A DNA stretch of 6,903 nt. Origin: an uncultured Pseudomonadota bacterium. GTDB taxonomy: Bacteria > Pseudomonadota > Alphaproteobacteria > CACZRW01. The stretch covers positions 1-6,903 of the forward strand of contig CACZRW010000108.1 of the NCBI GenBank assembly GCA_902783675.1, written 5' to 3'. Positions 1 through 6,259 of this stretch are shown piece by piece. The position numbers and the translations under genes were made by a program. The notes beneath the pieces were generated by a model. It was not told where the DNA came from and ran no database searches. It saw nothing but the letters and a program-made list of their open reading frames with translations. Each line of letters opens with the position of its first letter. The first letter of the stretch is position 1.

Positions 1-20
1 TATTTTTCTCGCTGAGGAAA

Positions 21-1250
21 GTGCAAAGAAATATGCCGAGCATTCCTCATGCTACGATAATTTATAATCCCAAAACCGATGAGGTCGAGCAAATAAGAGG
101 CAAAGGCGATAAGAACCTGTCGCTTCGTTATGTAAAGAAAACGCGGGAGTTCTTGCGTGAGTTTTTAGATGAAGATGATTTGGCAAACACCCTCAAAATA
201 AGGGAAAATCAAAAGATTTGCTTGGGATATGTGCGCGATGCTGACGGTGACATGATTGATTTGTTTGGAGATCTTCGCGAAGTTACTATACCCGATCTTG
301 GAATTGATGGATCGGATATTCCTTATATCCATGAAATTAAAGCTATCCATGAGCTTAATGTGTTAAGGACTTTAACGGCAAGGGATATTGAGCAAGCGCA
401 GAAAATAGATATTCATAATTTGTATTTACATAACATAAACAATCTTCCGGCAATCGCAGACTTCAGCGGATATGATACGGTTAAGGAGTTCGGGCTTTAC
501 GGGGTGATGGCGTTTGATACCAAGCAGATAAAACTGCCTAAGAATATTGAAAAGTTCGTATCGTATTCTTTCTTTGAAAACATAACTGCTTCTAATGCAA
601 CAAAGAAGTTTGTGCCTCATCATTGGAATGTGGATTTGCAGAAACATAAAAAATTAAAAAGCGTGGTTTTGGATATTTCCGAGCCGATAAAACTTCCCGC
701 CTCTCTTGAGGAAATTGATGATCTCGGGCTTAATTTTAATGTGGATTTTTCAAGATATAAAAATCTTAAAAAAGTATCAGCTCACGAGATTGATTTTGAT
801 AAACTGCCCGAGAAAATCCAAAGTGTAAAAACTCAAAGGTGGAAGGGCGGCGATGCCGATTTTACGCGCTTTACGGAGCTAAAAACTCTTAAGCTCGGGC
901 AAAATGCCGAGGCGATAACTTCGCTAAAATTGCCGATTCATATTAAGGATTTAGAGTTTAGAGGTTCAAGTTTTGATTCAAGTTTCGGTGAGGTTTTGGA
1001 TTTGAGTTGTTTTCCTGAATTAGAGGAGATTAAGATTAATCTTTCCGGCTATAAGGAAAATCCGATAAAGGAAATTAAGCTGCCGGTAAATATCAAAAAA
1101 GTGGAAATCGGCTACGGCACAAAAATCGAAAAAATTGATATGCGAGCGGTGAAAAATAAATCCGGCGTTGTAATTGAAGGTGCAGATAATGCCGAGAAAC
1201 TTTTTGATTATAAGTTGGCGCAAAGGGCGATAAATAGCAGAGAAATGTAA
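21..1250 (+). CDS. Leucine-rich-repeat-like protein of unknown function, possibly 5' incomplete
   Basis: I do not recognise a named family. The 409-residue product has an N-terminal part without clear repeats (about 1-110), then an irregular tandem repeat to about residue 385. Each unit combines a [VAL]D[FL]-type strand with a following hydrophobic pattern (near residues 147, 204, 241, 279, 326) and an LPxx[IL] motif (LP at 172, 225, 262, 304, 355). Units are about 37-53 residues and look like two leucine-rich repeats each, one of them of the LPX type. No signal peptide, membrane segment or catalytic domain is visible, so a cytoplasmic binding or scaffold role is inference. The start is uncertain: GTG at 21 has GAGG only 3 nt upstream, ATG at 33 is too far from it, and the frame has no stop back to the window edge, so the true start may lie outside. 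The gene is A+T rich compared with typA (18 G+C in 601-660 against 30 in 2701-2760). It ends with TAA, 71 bp before typA. Confidence 0.7.
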   Translation: MQRNMPSIPHATIIYNPKTDEVEQIRGKGDKNLSLRYVKKTREFLREFLDEDDLANTLKIRENQKICLGYVRDADGDMIDLFGDLREVTIPDLGIDGSDIPYIHEIKAIHELNVLRTLTARDIEQAQKIDIHNLYLHNINNLPAIADFSGYDTVKEFGLYGVMAFDTKQIKLPKNIEKFVSYSFFENITASNATKKFVPHHWNVDLQKHKKLKSVVLDISEPIKLPASLEEIDDLGLNFNVDFSRYKNLKKVSAHEIDFDKLPEKIQSVKTQRWKGGDADFTRFTELKTLKLGQNAEAITSLKLPIHIKDLEFRGSSFDSSFGEVLDLSCFPELEEIKINLSGYKENPIKEIKLPVNIKKVEIGYGTKIEKIDMRAVKNKSGVVIEGADNAEKLFDYKLAQRAINSREM

Positions 1251-1257
1251 TTTTTGC

Positions 1258-1285
1258 TTGTGTATTGGCGGGAAAATACTATACT
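1258..1285 (+). promoter_or_regulatory. Likely sigma-70 type promoter for typA
   Basis: TTGTGT (1258-1263) and TATACT (1280-1285, five of six matches to TATAAT) are separated by 16 bp. An overlapping alternative is TTGCTT (1254-1259) with TACTAT (1277-1282) and a 17-bp spacer. Either would start transcription near 1290 and leave a leader of about 30 nt before the GTG of typA. Assignment is by eye only. Confidence 0.5.
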
Positions 1286-1291
1286 CCCGCC
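1267..1291. repeat. Inverted repeat GGCGGGA-N11-TCCCGCC around the typA -10 region
   Basis: GGCGGGA at 1267-1273 is a perfect inverted match to TCCCGCC at 1285-1291, with an 11-base A+T-rich loop that holds the candidate -10 hexamer of typA. It could be an operator for a dimeric regulator, or a hairpin terminating the upstream gene. The terminator reading is weak because the following CTTGATTTTTAAG has only a short, delayed T run. Confidence 0.5.
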
Positions 1292-1308
1292 CTTGATTTT
1301 TAAGAAAA

Positions 1309-1313
1309 AAGGA
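1309..1313 (+). promoter_or_regulatory. Ribosome binding site supporting the GTG start of typA
   Basis: AAGGA lies 8 nt before the GTG at 1322. With the conserved N-terminal G1 motif beginning only about 11 residues later, this fixes GTG as the start; no nearby ATG would keep the conserved N-terminus. Confidence 0.7.
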
Positions 1314-1321
1314 TAAGAAAA

Positions 1322-3148
1322 GTGACTAAAGAAATACGAAATGTCGCGATTATTGCGCATGTTGACCATGGCAAGACGACCTTGGTGGACGCACTTTTGA
1401 AGCAAAGCGGCATATTCAGAGATAATCAGGTGGTGACCGAATGCGTCATGGATTCCGGCGATTTGGAAAGAGAGCGCGGAATTACCATTTTGGCTAAATG
1501 CACTTCGGTTGAACATGGTGATATTCGCATAAATATCGTGGATACTCCGGGCCATGCCGACTTCGGCGGTGAGGTTGAGCGCATTCTTTCCATGGTTGAC
1601 GGGGCAATTCTTTTGGTCGATTCCGCAGAAGGGCCTTTACCGCAAACAAAGTTCGTTTTGGGCAAGGCGTTAAAGCGCGGGCTTCGTCCGATTGTTGTTA
1701 TTAATAAAATTGATCGCTCGGACGCGCGTCCCGATGAGGTTTTGAACGAGATTTTTGACTTGTTCGTTATGCTGGGTGCCGATGAAAAGCAGCTGGACTT
1801 CCCTGTGCTTTACGCTTCAGGCAGGCAAGGCTGGGCGGTTAAAGATTTGGCAAAAGACGAACGCAAAGACATTATGCCGTTGTTTGATGAAATCATTGCT
1901 CATGTGCCTGCGCCCGATTGCAGCCCTGACGGAGATTTTTCCATGCTCGTTTCAACGCTGGAGATGGATAACTTTGTAGGGCGTATTCTTACGGGGCGCA
2001 TTCAGTCGGGTTCGCTTAAAGTAAACTCTACGATTAAGGCCTTGGACATGAAGGGCAATGTCATTGAGCAGGCGAGAGTCTCCAAGATTATGGCTTTCCG
2101 CGGGCTTAAGCGCACGGGTATTGAAGAGGCGTTTGCCGGCGATATTGTTACCATTTCAGGTTTCACAAAGGCGACCGTGGCAGATACTTTGTGCGATTTA
2201 AGCGTTACCGAGCCGATACCTTCAACGCCGATTGATCCTCCTACGCTGGCGATGACCTTTGCGGTTAATGATTCGCCTCTGGCGGGCAGAGAAGGGACAA
2301 AGATTACTTCGCGTCTGATTGCCGATAGGCTTCATAAAGAGGCGGAAGGCAATGTCGCACTTACCATTTCAAATACGGATAGAATGGACGCTTTTCAAGT
2401 GGCAGGACGCGGCGAATTGCAGCTTGGTATTTTGATTGAAACAATGCGCCGCGAAGGGTTTGAGCTTTCCATTTCCCGCCCCAGAGTGCTGTTCCATGAA
2501 GGCGAAAACGGCGAAAAACTTGAGCCTATTGAGGAAGTGGTGATTGATGTGGACGAGGCCTATTCCGGCGTAGTAGTTGAGAAGATGAGCCTTCGCAAAG
2601 CCGAACTTACGGAAATGCGTCCTTCGGGTGGCGGAAAAAACAGGCTGGTGTTTCTTGCTCCTTCGCGCGGGCTTATCGGGTATCATTCCGAGTTTTTGAC
2701 CGATACTTGCGGAACGGGCGTAATGAACCGCCTTTTCCACGGATATGCTCCTTATAAAGGGGCGATTGAAGGGCGGCGTAACGGCGTGCTCATTTCAACC
2801 GATGACGGCAAGGCAGTTCCTTATGCTTTATGGAAAATTGAAGAGCGCGGCATTTTGTTTATTCCACCCGGAGTGCCTGTCTATACGGGAATGATTATCG
2901 GCGAATATGCAAAAGGCGGCGATTTGGAAGTTAATCCCGTTAAGGAAAAGCATCTTACCAACATCAGAGCCGCAGGAAAGGACGATAATGTGTTACTTTC
3001 TCCGCCTCGCAAGATGAGCTTGGAAGAAGCAATTTCTTATATCGCAGATGATGAGTTGGTTGAGGTTACTCCCGAAAGTATTCGTTTGCGCAAAGAAATA
3101 CTCGATTCGAATCTTCGTAAAAGAGCGGAAAAAAGAAGAGAGGAATAA
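1322..3148 (+). CDS. typA: Translational GTPase TypA/BipA
   Basis: TypA (BipA) is a ribosome-associated GTPase of the EF-G/LepA superfamily, linked in other bacteria to 50S subunit assembly and to growth under cold or stress. At 608 residues this is a full-length member (E. coli has 607). The G domain is intact: G1 AHVDHGKTT (12-20), G2 region ERGIT (51-55), G3 DTPGHADF (74-81), G4 NKID (128-131) and G5-like YASG (164-167). The rest follows the family plan of a beta-barrel domain II (about 205-295), EF-G-like domains III and V (about 300-480), and the TypA-specific C-terminal domain, which carries the RNRLVFLAPSRGLIGY-like block near 440-460. Translation starts at GTG with a good ribosome binding site, and a terminator follows the stop codon, so the gene is probably transcribed alone. 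No damage is seen. Confidence 0.97.
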   Translation: MTKEIRNVAIIAHVDHGKTTLVDALLKQSGIFRDNQVVTECVMDSGDLERERGITILAKCTSVEHGDIRINIVDTPGHADFGGEVERILSMVDGAILLVDSAEGPLPQTKFVLGKALKRGLRPIVVINKIDRSDARPDEVLNEIFDLFVMLGADEKQLDFPVLYASGRQGWAVKDLAKDERKDIMPLFDEIIAHVPAPDCSPDGDFSMLVSTLEMDNFVGRILTGRIQSGSLKVNSTIKALDMKGNVIEQARVSKIMAFRGLKRTGIEEAFAGDIVTISGFTKATVADTLCDLSVTEPIPSTPIDPPTLAMTFAVNDSPLAGREGTKITSRLIADRLHKEAEGNVALTISNTDRMDAFQVAGRGELQLGILIETMRREGFELSISRPRVLFHEGENGEKLEPIEEVVIDVDEAYSGVVVEKMSLRKAELTEMRPSGGGKNRLVFLAPSRGLIGYHSEFLTDTCGTGVMNRLFHGYAPYKGAIEGRRNGVLISTDDGKAVPYALWKIEERGILFIPPGVPVYTGMIIGEYAKGGDLEVNPVKEKHLTNIRAAGKDDNVLLSPPRKMSLEEAISYIADDELVEVTPESIRLRKEILDSNLRKRAEKRREE

Positions 3149-3178
3149 GAGCAAGGGCGCTTTTATCAGCTCTTTTTT
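3147..3178 (+). terminator. Rho-independent terminator of typA
   Basis: AAGAGC (3147-3152) pairs with GCTCTT (3169-3174), and a run of six T (3173-3178) overlaps the right arm. The 16-nt loop can form a further 3-bp stem (AAG 3153-3155 with CTT 3160-3162). It overlaps the TAA of typA and fills the 33-bp gap to the convergent methyltransferase gene. On the minus strand the stem lacks a clean T-tract, so it would stop that transcript less well. Confidence 0.6.
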
Positions 3179-3181
3179 CCC

Positions 3182-3925
3182 TTAAATAACCGATTCAAGA
3201 GTGTGCCCGAGGCGCAGGATTTGCTCTGCTTCGCGAGTCGGGGTGCCGTCAGCTTGATGCAGGACTAAGCCCGGCATTAAAGATACGCGAGTGCGCGAGT
3301 TCTTTACGGCGGTGATAATGATGCGCGAGGCGGGTTTGCCTTGCATCGGGTAAAGCGGGTATATGGCTATTCCCCCTAATCTTCCTTGCAAAAGCGTTAT
3401 AATGTCGTCAAGGCGTTCCGCTTTATGGATAAGTGCCAAAGTTCCCTTTGGCTTTAGCCTTTTTATGCAAAAATCAATCCATGTCTCAAGATTGGCGGTG
3501 GTGGACTCGTGGTTGGCTATAGCTTTGTTCTTTGTGGGGGATTGCGGTTTTTCGGTAGCATATGGCGGATTCGTTATTACAAAATCAAAGGCCTTGTCCT
3601 TTATTTCTTTCGTCGGATTCGCTATGTCGCAAAGTATGAAGTTAACGCTTGCTTCGTGGTGATTTAGTGCAGCATTTTCTTTCGCCAGAGCAAAGGACTC
3701 GGGCTGGATTTCCAATCCGGTAATGGCGGCGTCGGGGGTGCGATAGGCAAGGCAAAAGGATACGATGCCCGTTCCCGCCCCTACATCCAACACCGTTTGC
3801 CCCGCTTTCGGAGATATGGCGGACGAAAGCAAAACCGAGTCGCTCGTGGCGCGGTAACCTTTCTCGGATTGTTTTAATTTTACTTTGCCGCCTAAAAAAT
3901 CGTCTATGGTAAAGCTATCTTTCAT
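3182..3925 (-). CDS. TrmN6/YfiC-like SAM-dependent methyltransferase (COG4123)
   Basis: This 247-residue protein is a Rossmann-fold methyltransferase. SAM-binding motif I is VLDVGAGTG (45-53), the acidic residue after strand 2 is in LEIQ (E72), and the catalytic NPPY tetrapeptide (119-122) is typical of amino-methyltransferases acting on adenine N6. The N-terminal block with GYRATSDSVLL (23-33) and overall length resemble E. coli YfiC/TrmN6, which makes m6A37 in tRNA1(Val). Alphaproteobacterial COG4123 members are fairly divergent, so tRNA adenine methylation is the best guess but the substrate is not proven from sequence. The ATG start has only a weak GAG-type ribosome binding site. The gene converges on typA and diverges from trkH, so it probably forms its own transcription unit. 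Confidence 0.85.
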   Translation of the reverse strand: MKDSFTIDDFLGGKVKLKQSEKGYRATSDSVLLSSAISPKAGQTVLDVGAGTGIVSFCLAYRTPDAAITGLEIQPESFALAKENAALNHHEASVNFILCDIANPTKEIKDKAFDFVITNPPYATEKPQSPTKNKAIANHESTTANLETWIDFCIKRLKPKGTLALIHKAERLDDIITLLQGRLGGIAIYPLYPMQGKPASRIIITAVKNSRTRVSLMPGLVLHQADGTPTREAEQILRLGHTLESVI

Positions 3926-4005
3926 ACTCGCAGTTTTAATGATTAAATAAGATTTAGTAAATAAAATAGCGATGAAGTTTTAATGGGACTTGATAGGGCG
4001 AAGTT
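3926..4005. other. A+T-rich divergent intergenic region between the methyltransferase gene and trkH
   Basis: These 80 bp must hold the promoters of both divergent genes. On the plus strand TAAAAT (3962-3967) is a possible -10 for trkH, but no convincing -35 is seen 16-18 bp upstream, and I cannot assign a minus-strand promoter. AGGG (3995-3998), 7 nt before the ATG at 4006, serves as the trkH ribosome binding site. No hairpin or repeat stands out. Confidence 0.4.
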
Positions 4006-5460
4006 ATGCGTTTTGGAATAGTGGCGTTTATTTCGGGTTTGGTGCTTGCTGCCTTCGGATTGGCAATGTTGCTGCCCGCCGTGGTTGACTTTTTCTATGA
4101 AGGACGGTCGGTAAAGGCCTTTTTGCAAGCAGCGGGATTTACGCTTTTTTTCGGATCTTTGCTTGCGGCATCGTCTTATAACCGCTGGCAAAATATATCT
4201 ATAAAGGAAACTTTCCTTACCACTTCCTCGGTGTGGTTGGTGGTGGTGTGCTTTGCGGCGTTGCCGTTTTATTTAGCATTTGAGGAAATGAATTACGCAA
4301 CGGCGTTCTTTGAAGCGATGAGCGGGCTTACTTCCACCGGCTCTACAGCTTTTACAGGGCTTGATGCGATGCCCAAAGGCGTACTTTTGTGGCGGGCTAT
4401 GTTGCAATGGGTCGGCGGTATCGGAATTGTGATGATAGCGATTGTTCTACTGCCTATGCTTCGAGTCGGCGGAATGCAAATGTTCTTAACCGAGTCGTCA
4501 TCTAAGATTGAGGGTAAAACTATTCCCAGACTTACGCAGATTATAGAGTTTATCCTTTTGATTTATATATCTTTTTCGGCATTGTGCGTGGTGGTGCTTT
4601 ATGCTGCGGGCATGGATATTTTTGACGCAGTCGCTCATGCGATGACATGTGTGTCTACGGGAGGATTTTCAACGCATGATGCCTCTATAGCTTACTTTAA
4701 TTCACCTTTGATAGATTGGATTCTTATCGCATTTATGATTATCGGGGCTTTGCCGTTTATTGCCTATTACTACATCGTAACGGGGACGGTGCGCCGTTTT
4801 ACGGGCGATACTCAGATAAAAACATTCCTTTTCCTTATAATAATAGTGGCGCTGGTGCTTTCTTTGTGGCTTATCGTCGAGGAAGGCAGTATGGATGTTG
4901 AGCCGACTATTCGTAAAGCAGCGTTCTCGGTGGTGTCAATCGTGACTACGACGGGGTATGTCTTGGACGACTATGCCGCTTGGGGTGTATTTGCCTTGAT
5001 GATATTCTTTTTCCTTACTTTTGTGGGAGGTTGCTCGGGCTCATCTTCCGGAGGATGCAAAATATTCAGGTTCAATATCTTGGCGGGGAATGTCGCAAGG
5101 TATCTTAAGAATATGATTTATCCTCACGGCGTTTTTACAATCAGGTATAATGGTTCATCGGTAAGCGATGATGTGGTGAGGGGCGTGGTCGTCTTTATGA
5201 CTATATTTGTGCTGGCGTTGGTTCTGCTCACTTTGGCGTTGGCGTTTATAGGGCTTGATTTTATGACGGCGCTTACGGGAGCGCTTGCTTCGCTTACCAA
5301 TGTAGGCCCGGGATTTGGCAGTGTCATCGGTCCGGAAGGAAGCTTTGCTACTTTACCCGATTCCGCAAAGTGGCTTTTGTCCGCGGGAATGATGCTGGGA
5401 AGGCTTGAGTTCACCACAGTTACGGTGCTGTTCGTGCCGTTCATATGGCGTGAGAACTAA
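4006..5460 (+). CDS. trkH: Trk/Ktr-type potassium uptake transporter, TrkH family membrane subunit
   Basis: TrkH is the pore-forming inner-membrane subunit of the Trk K+ uptake system; it works with the cytoplasmic regulator TrkA, which is not in this window. The 484-residue length is typical. The fourfold repeated membrane-pore-membrane plan is clear, with selectivity-filter loops TSTGST (109-114), VSTGGF (216-221), VTTTGY (313-318) and TNVGPG (431-436), each supplying the filter glycine (G112, G219, G317, G434). Other family signatures are WVGGIGIVMIAIVLLP (135-150) and the GGCSGSSSGGCKIFR block (341-355), where a Ser-rich version replaces the commoner GSTAGG form. Many hydrophobic helices surround these. 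The ATG start is supported by AGGG 7 nt upstream and an in-frame positively charged N-terminus. The gene ends 24 bp from the convergent DUF1150 gene, with no clear terminator between them. Confidence 0.95.
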   Translation: MRFGIVAFISGLVLAAFGLAMLLPAVVDFFYEGRSVKAFLQAAGFTLFFGSLLAASSYNRWQNISIKETFLTTSSVWLVVVCFAALPFYLAFEEMNYATAFFEAMSGLTSTGSTAFTGLDAMPKGVLLWRAMLQWVGGIGIVMIAIVLLPMLRVGGMQMFLTESSSKIEGKTIPRLTQIIEFILLIYISFSALCVVVLYAAGMDIFDAVAHAMTCVSTGGFSTHDASIAYFNSPLIDWILIAFMIIGALPFIAYYYIVTGTVRRFTGDTQIKTFLFLIIIVALVLSLWLIVEEGSMDVEPTIRKAAFSVVSIVTTTGYVLDDYAAWGVFALMIFFFLTFVGGCSGSSSGGCKIFRFNILAGNVARYLKNMIYPHGVFTIRYNGSSVSDDVVRGVVVFMTIFVLALVLLTLALAFIGLDFMTALTGALASLTNVGPGFGSVIGPEGSFATLPDSAKWLLSAGMMLGRLEFTTVTVLFVPFIWREN

Positions 5461-5484
5461 TACTGATTACGCTGGCTATGCTGA

Positions 5485-5703
5485 TTAGTGCAAAGTGACA
5501 AGATGCATGTCGCTGTCAACGATCATGGCTTCGGCGATATAGCGATTCGGAGCGGAACCAATCATAGCACCGTCAAGGGTATGCACCGCCCACATAGGCT
5601 CGTTATTGACGATAGTTTGCTTTACATAAGCGGGAAGCCCAATCATAGACAGGGAGTTTTCATATTCTTGGACATCGTTAAAGTCATCGTTGAAGCTTAG
5701 CAT
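5485..5703 (-). CDS. DUF1150 family small protein
   Basis: This 72-residue protein matches the layout of DUF1150, a small alphaproteobacterial family of unknown function: an IGLPAYVKQ block (21-29), MWAVHTLDGAMIG (37-49, corresponding to the family's aIHaADGtplg core), a following N-R-x-x-A-E stretch, and a C-terminal end LVTLH resembling the usual VSVH. The match is from memory, not a search. Its start lies inside the end of hsp20 (20-bp overlap), in another frame. AAGGG in the hsp20 coding sequence lies 13 nt before this ATG, which is long, so translational coupling to hsp20 is likely. An in-frame ATG at residue 20 would also keep the conserved core. The opposite strand carries a 70-codon open frame here, which I regard as a shadow. 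Confidence 0.78.
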   Translation of the reverse strand: MLSFNDDFNDVQEYENSLSMIGLPAYVKQTIVNNEPMWAVHTLDGAMIGSAPNRYIAEAMIVDSDMHLVTLH

Positions 5704-6148
5704 TTTTATTTTTTAACCCTTTTGGCTTATCCAAATCGTTGATAGCAATGCGGGTTATTCTAGCTTCTAATTTTTTTCTTTCAAGCGAAATTGTTAACAA
5801 ACCCTTAACGAGAGTTGCTCCCTTTATTTCCATACCGTCGGCAAGCACAAACACGCGCTGGAATTGGCGGAAAGCTATGCCTTTGTAGATGTATTTCCTT
5901 TGTTTTTCGGGCTCGGTTTGGGTGTGCTTGCCTTTGATAACGAGCTTGCCGTTTTCCAAGGTTATGGAAAGGTCCTCTTCGGAAAAGCCGGCGACCGCCA
6001 AGATGATGTTCGTCTTTGTATCGCTCACTTGCTCTATGTCGTAAGGAGGATAGCCTTCCGACGATGCTTTGGCCACTTGGTCAATCATGCGTTCAATGTT
6101 CTCAAAGCCCAGCATCAGAGGGTTGTTAAAAGTATCCAAGTTCGCCAT
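5684..6148 (-). CDS. Small heat-shock protein, Hsp20/alpha-crystallin family (IbpA-like)
   Basis: Small heat-shock proteins are ATP-independent holdases that bind unfolding proteins and pass them to DnaK/ClpB. The 154-residue product has a short N-terminal arm (1-32), an alpha-crystallin domain from YPPYDIEQ (33-40) through LAVAGFSEEDL (50-60) to GLLTISLER (116-124), and the C-terminal I-x-I anchor IAI (134-136) used in oligomer assembly. The YPPYDIE start and AVAGF motif are typical of alphaproteobacterial and IbpA-like class A members. The last 18 residues are Lys/Asn rich and are partly encoded in the overlap with the downstream DUF1150 gene. The start is firm: AAGGAG lies 6 nt before the ATG. 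A heat-shock-like promoter precedes it, and miaA is transcribed divergently. Confidence 0.95.
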   Translation of the reverse strand: MANLDTFNNPLMLGFENIERMIDQVAKASSEGYPPYDIEQVSDTKTNIILAVAGFSEEDLSITLENGKLVIKGKHTQTEPEKQRKYIYKGIAFRQFQRVFVLADGMEIKGATLVKGLLTISLERKKLEARITRIAINDLDKPKGLKNKNAKLQR

Positions 6149-6154
6149 TTTTTG

Positions 6155-6160
6155 CTCCTT
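6155..6160 (-). promoter_or_regulatory. Strong ribosome binding site of hsp20
   Basis: AAGGAG on the minus strand lies 6 nt before the hsp20 ATG. Its 3' part sits within a small potential hairpin, GCTT-AAAAG-GAGC (plus-strand 6154-6166), of four base pairs including one G-U. Confidence 0.75.
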
Positions 6161-6190
6161 TTAAGCTATAAGTCCACCGTTTAGTATAAT
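6161..6190 (+). promoter_or_regulatory. Candidate sigma-70 promoter of miaA
   Basis: TATAAT at 6185-6190 is a perfect -10 hexamer. The only -35 candidate is TTAAGC (6161-6166, three of six matches) with an 18-bp spacer. Transcription would begin near 6197, giving a leader of about 63 nt. The -10 abuts the hsp20 -10 on the opposite strand, so the two promoters overlap. Confidence 0.45.
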
Positions 6191-6219
6191 AGATGGTATT
6201 CGCGATTTATTTTTGCAAG
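6190..6219 (-). promoter_or_regulatory. Candidate heat-shock (sigma-32/RpoH-like) promoter of hsp20
   Basis: On the minus strand CTTGCA (6219-6214) resembles the RpoH -35 CTTGAA. After 15 bp comes TACCATCTA (6198-6190), which matches six of nine positions of the E. coli -10 CCCCATTTA. Transcription would begin near 6182, giving a leader of about 34 nt. The expected regulon membership of hsp20 supports this, but the spacer is somewhat long against the usual 13-14 bp. Confidence 0.45.
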
Positions 6220-6249
6220 AGGTATAGCAAAAAGACTTTGCGTTTGCTA
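6210..6249. repeat. Cluster of nested TTTGC/GCAAA inverted repeats in the hsp20-miaA gap
   Basis: Four copies of the core occur in 40 bp: TTTTTGC (6210-6216), GCAAAAA (6227-6233), TTTGC (6237-6241) and TTTGCTA (6243-6249). The second copy can pair with any of the other three: a 7-bp perfect stem with the first (loop 10), a 5-bp stem with the third (loop 5), or a 7-bp stem TAGCAAA (6225-6231)/TTTGCTA with the fourth (loop 11). The first copy overlaps the candidate hsp20 -35, and the last ends 10 nt before the miaA ATG. Confidence 0.55.
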
Positions 6250-6259
6250 AGCTTTTGAT

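Noticed and set aside
21..1250. IpaH/SspH-type secreted effector or internalin
   Set aside because: The LPX motifs are suggestive, but there is no ubiquitin-ligase domain, cysteine active site, signal peptide or surface anchor in the visible part.
1208..1555. A 115-codon minus-strand open frame across the typA start
   Set aside because: It covers the typA promoter and G domain, and its translation has no coherent domain; it is a shadow of the typA frame.
5124..5444. A 106-codon minus-strand open frame opposite the end of trkH
   Set aside because: Low-complexity Ser/Thr/Pro/Val translation typical of the reverse complement of membrane-helix codons.
5463..5487. Direct repeat CTGATTA at 5463-5469 and 5481-5487 between trkH and the DUF1150 gene
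   Set aside because: Seven bases in two copies, one overlapping a stop codon, with no associated mobile element; chance is sufficient.
5488..5700. A 70-codon plus-strand open frame opposite the DUF1150 gene
   Set aside because: The minus-strand product has the DUF1150 pattern and overlaps hsp20 as an operon would; the plus-strand product has no recognisable features.
5864..6184. A 106-codon plus-strand open frame opposite hsp20
   Set aside because: It is antisense to a clear alpha-crystallin-domain gene, has no good ribosome binding site, and its product resembles no known family.
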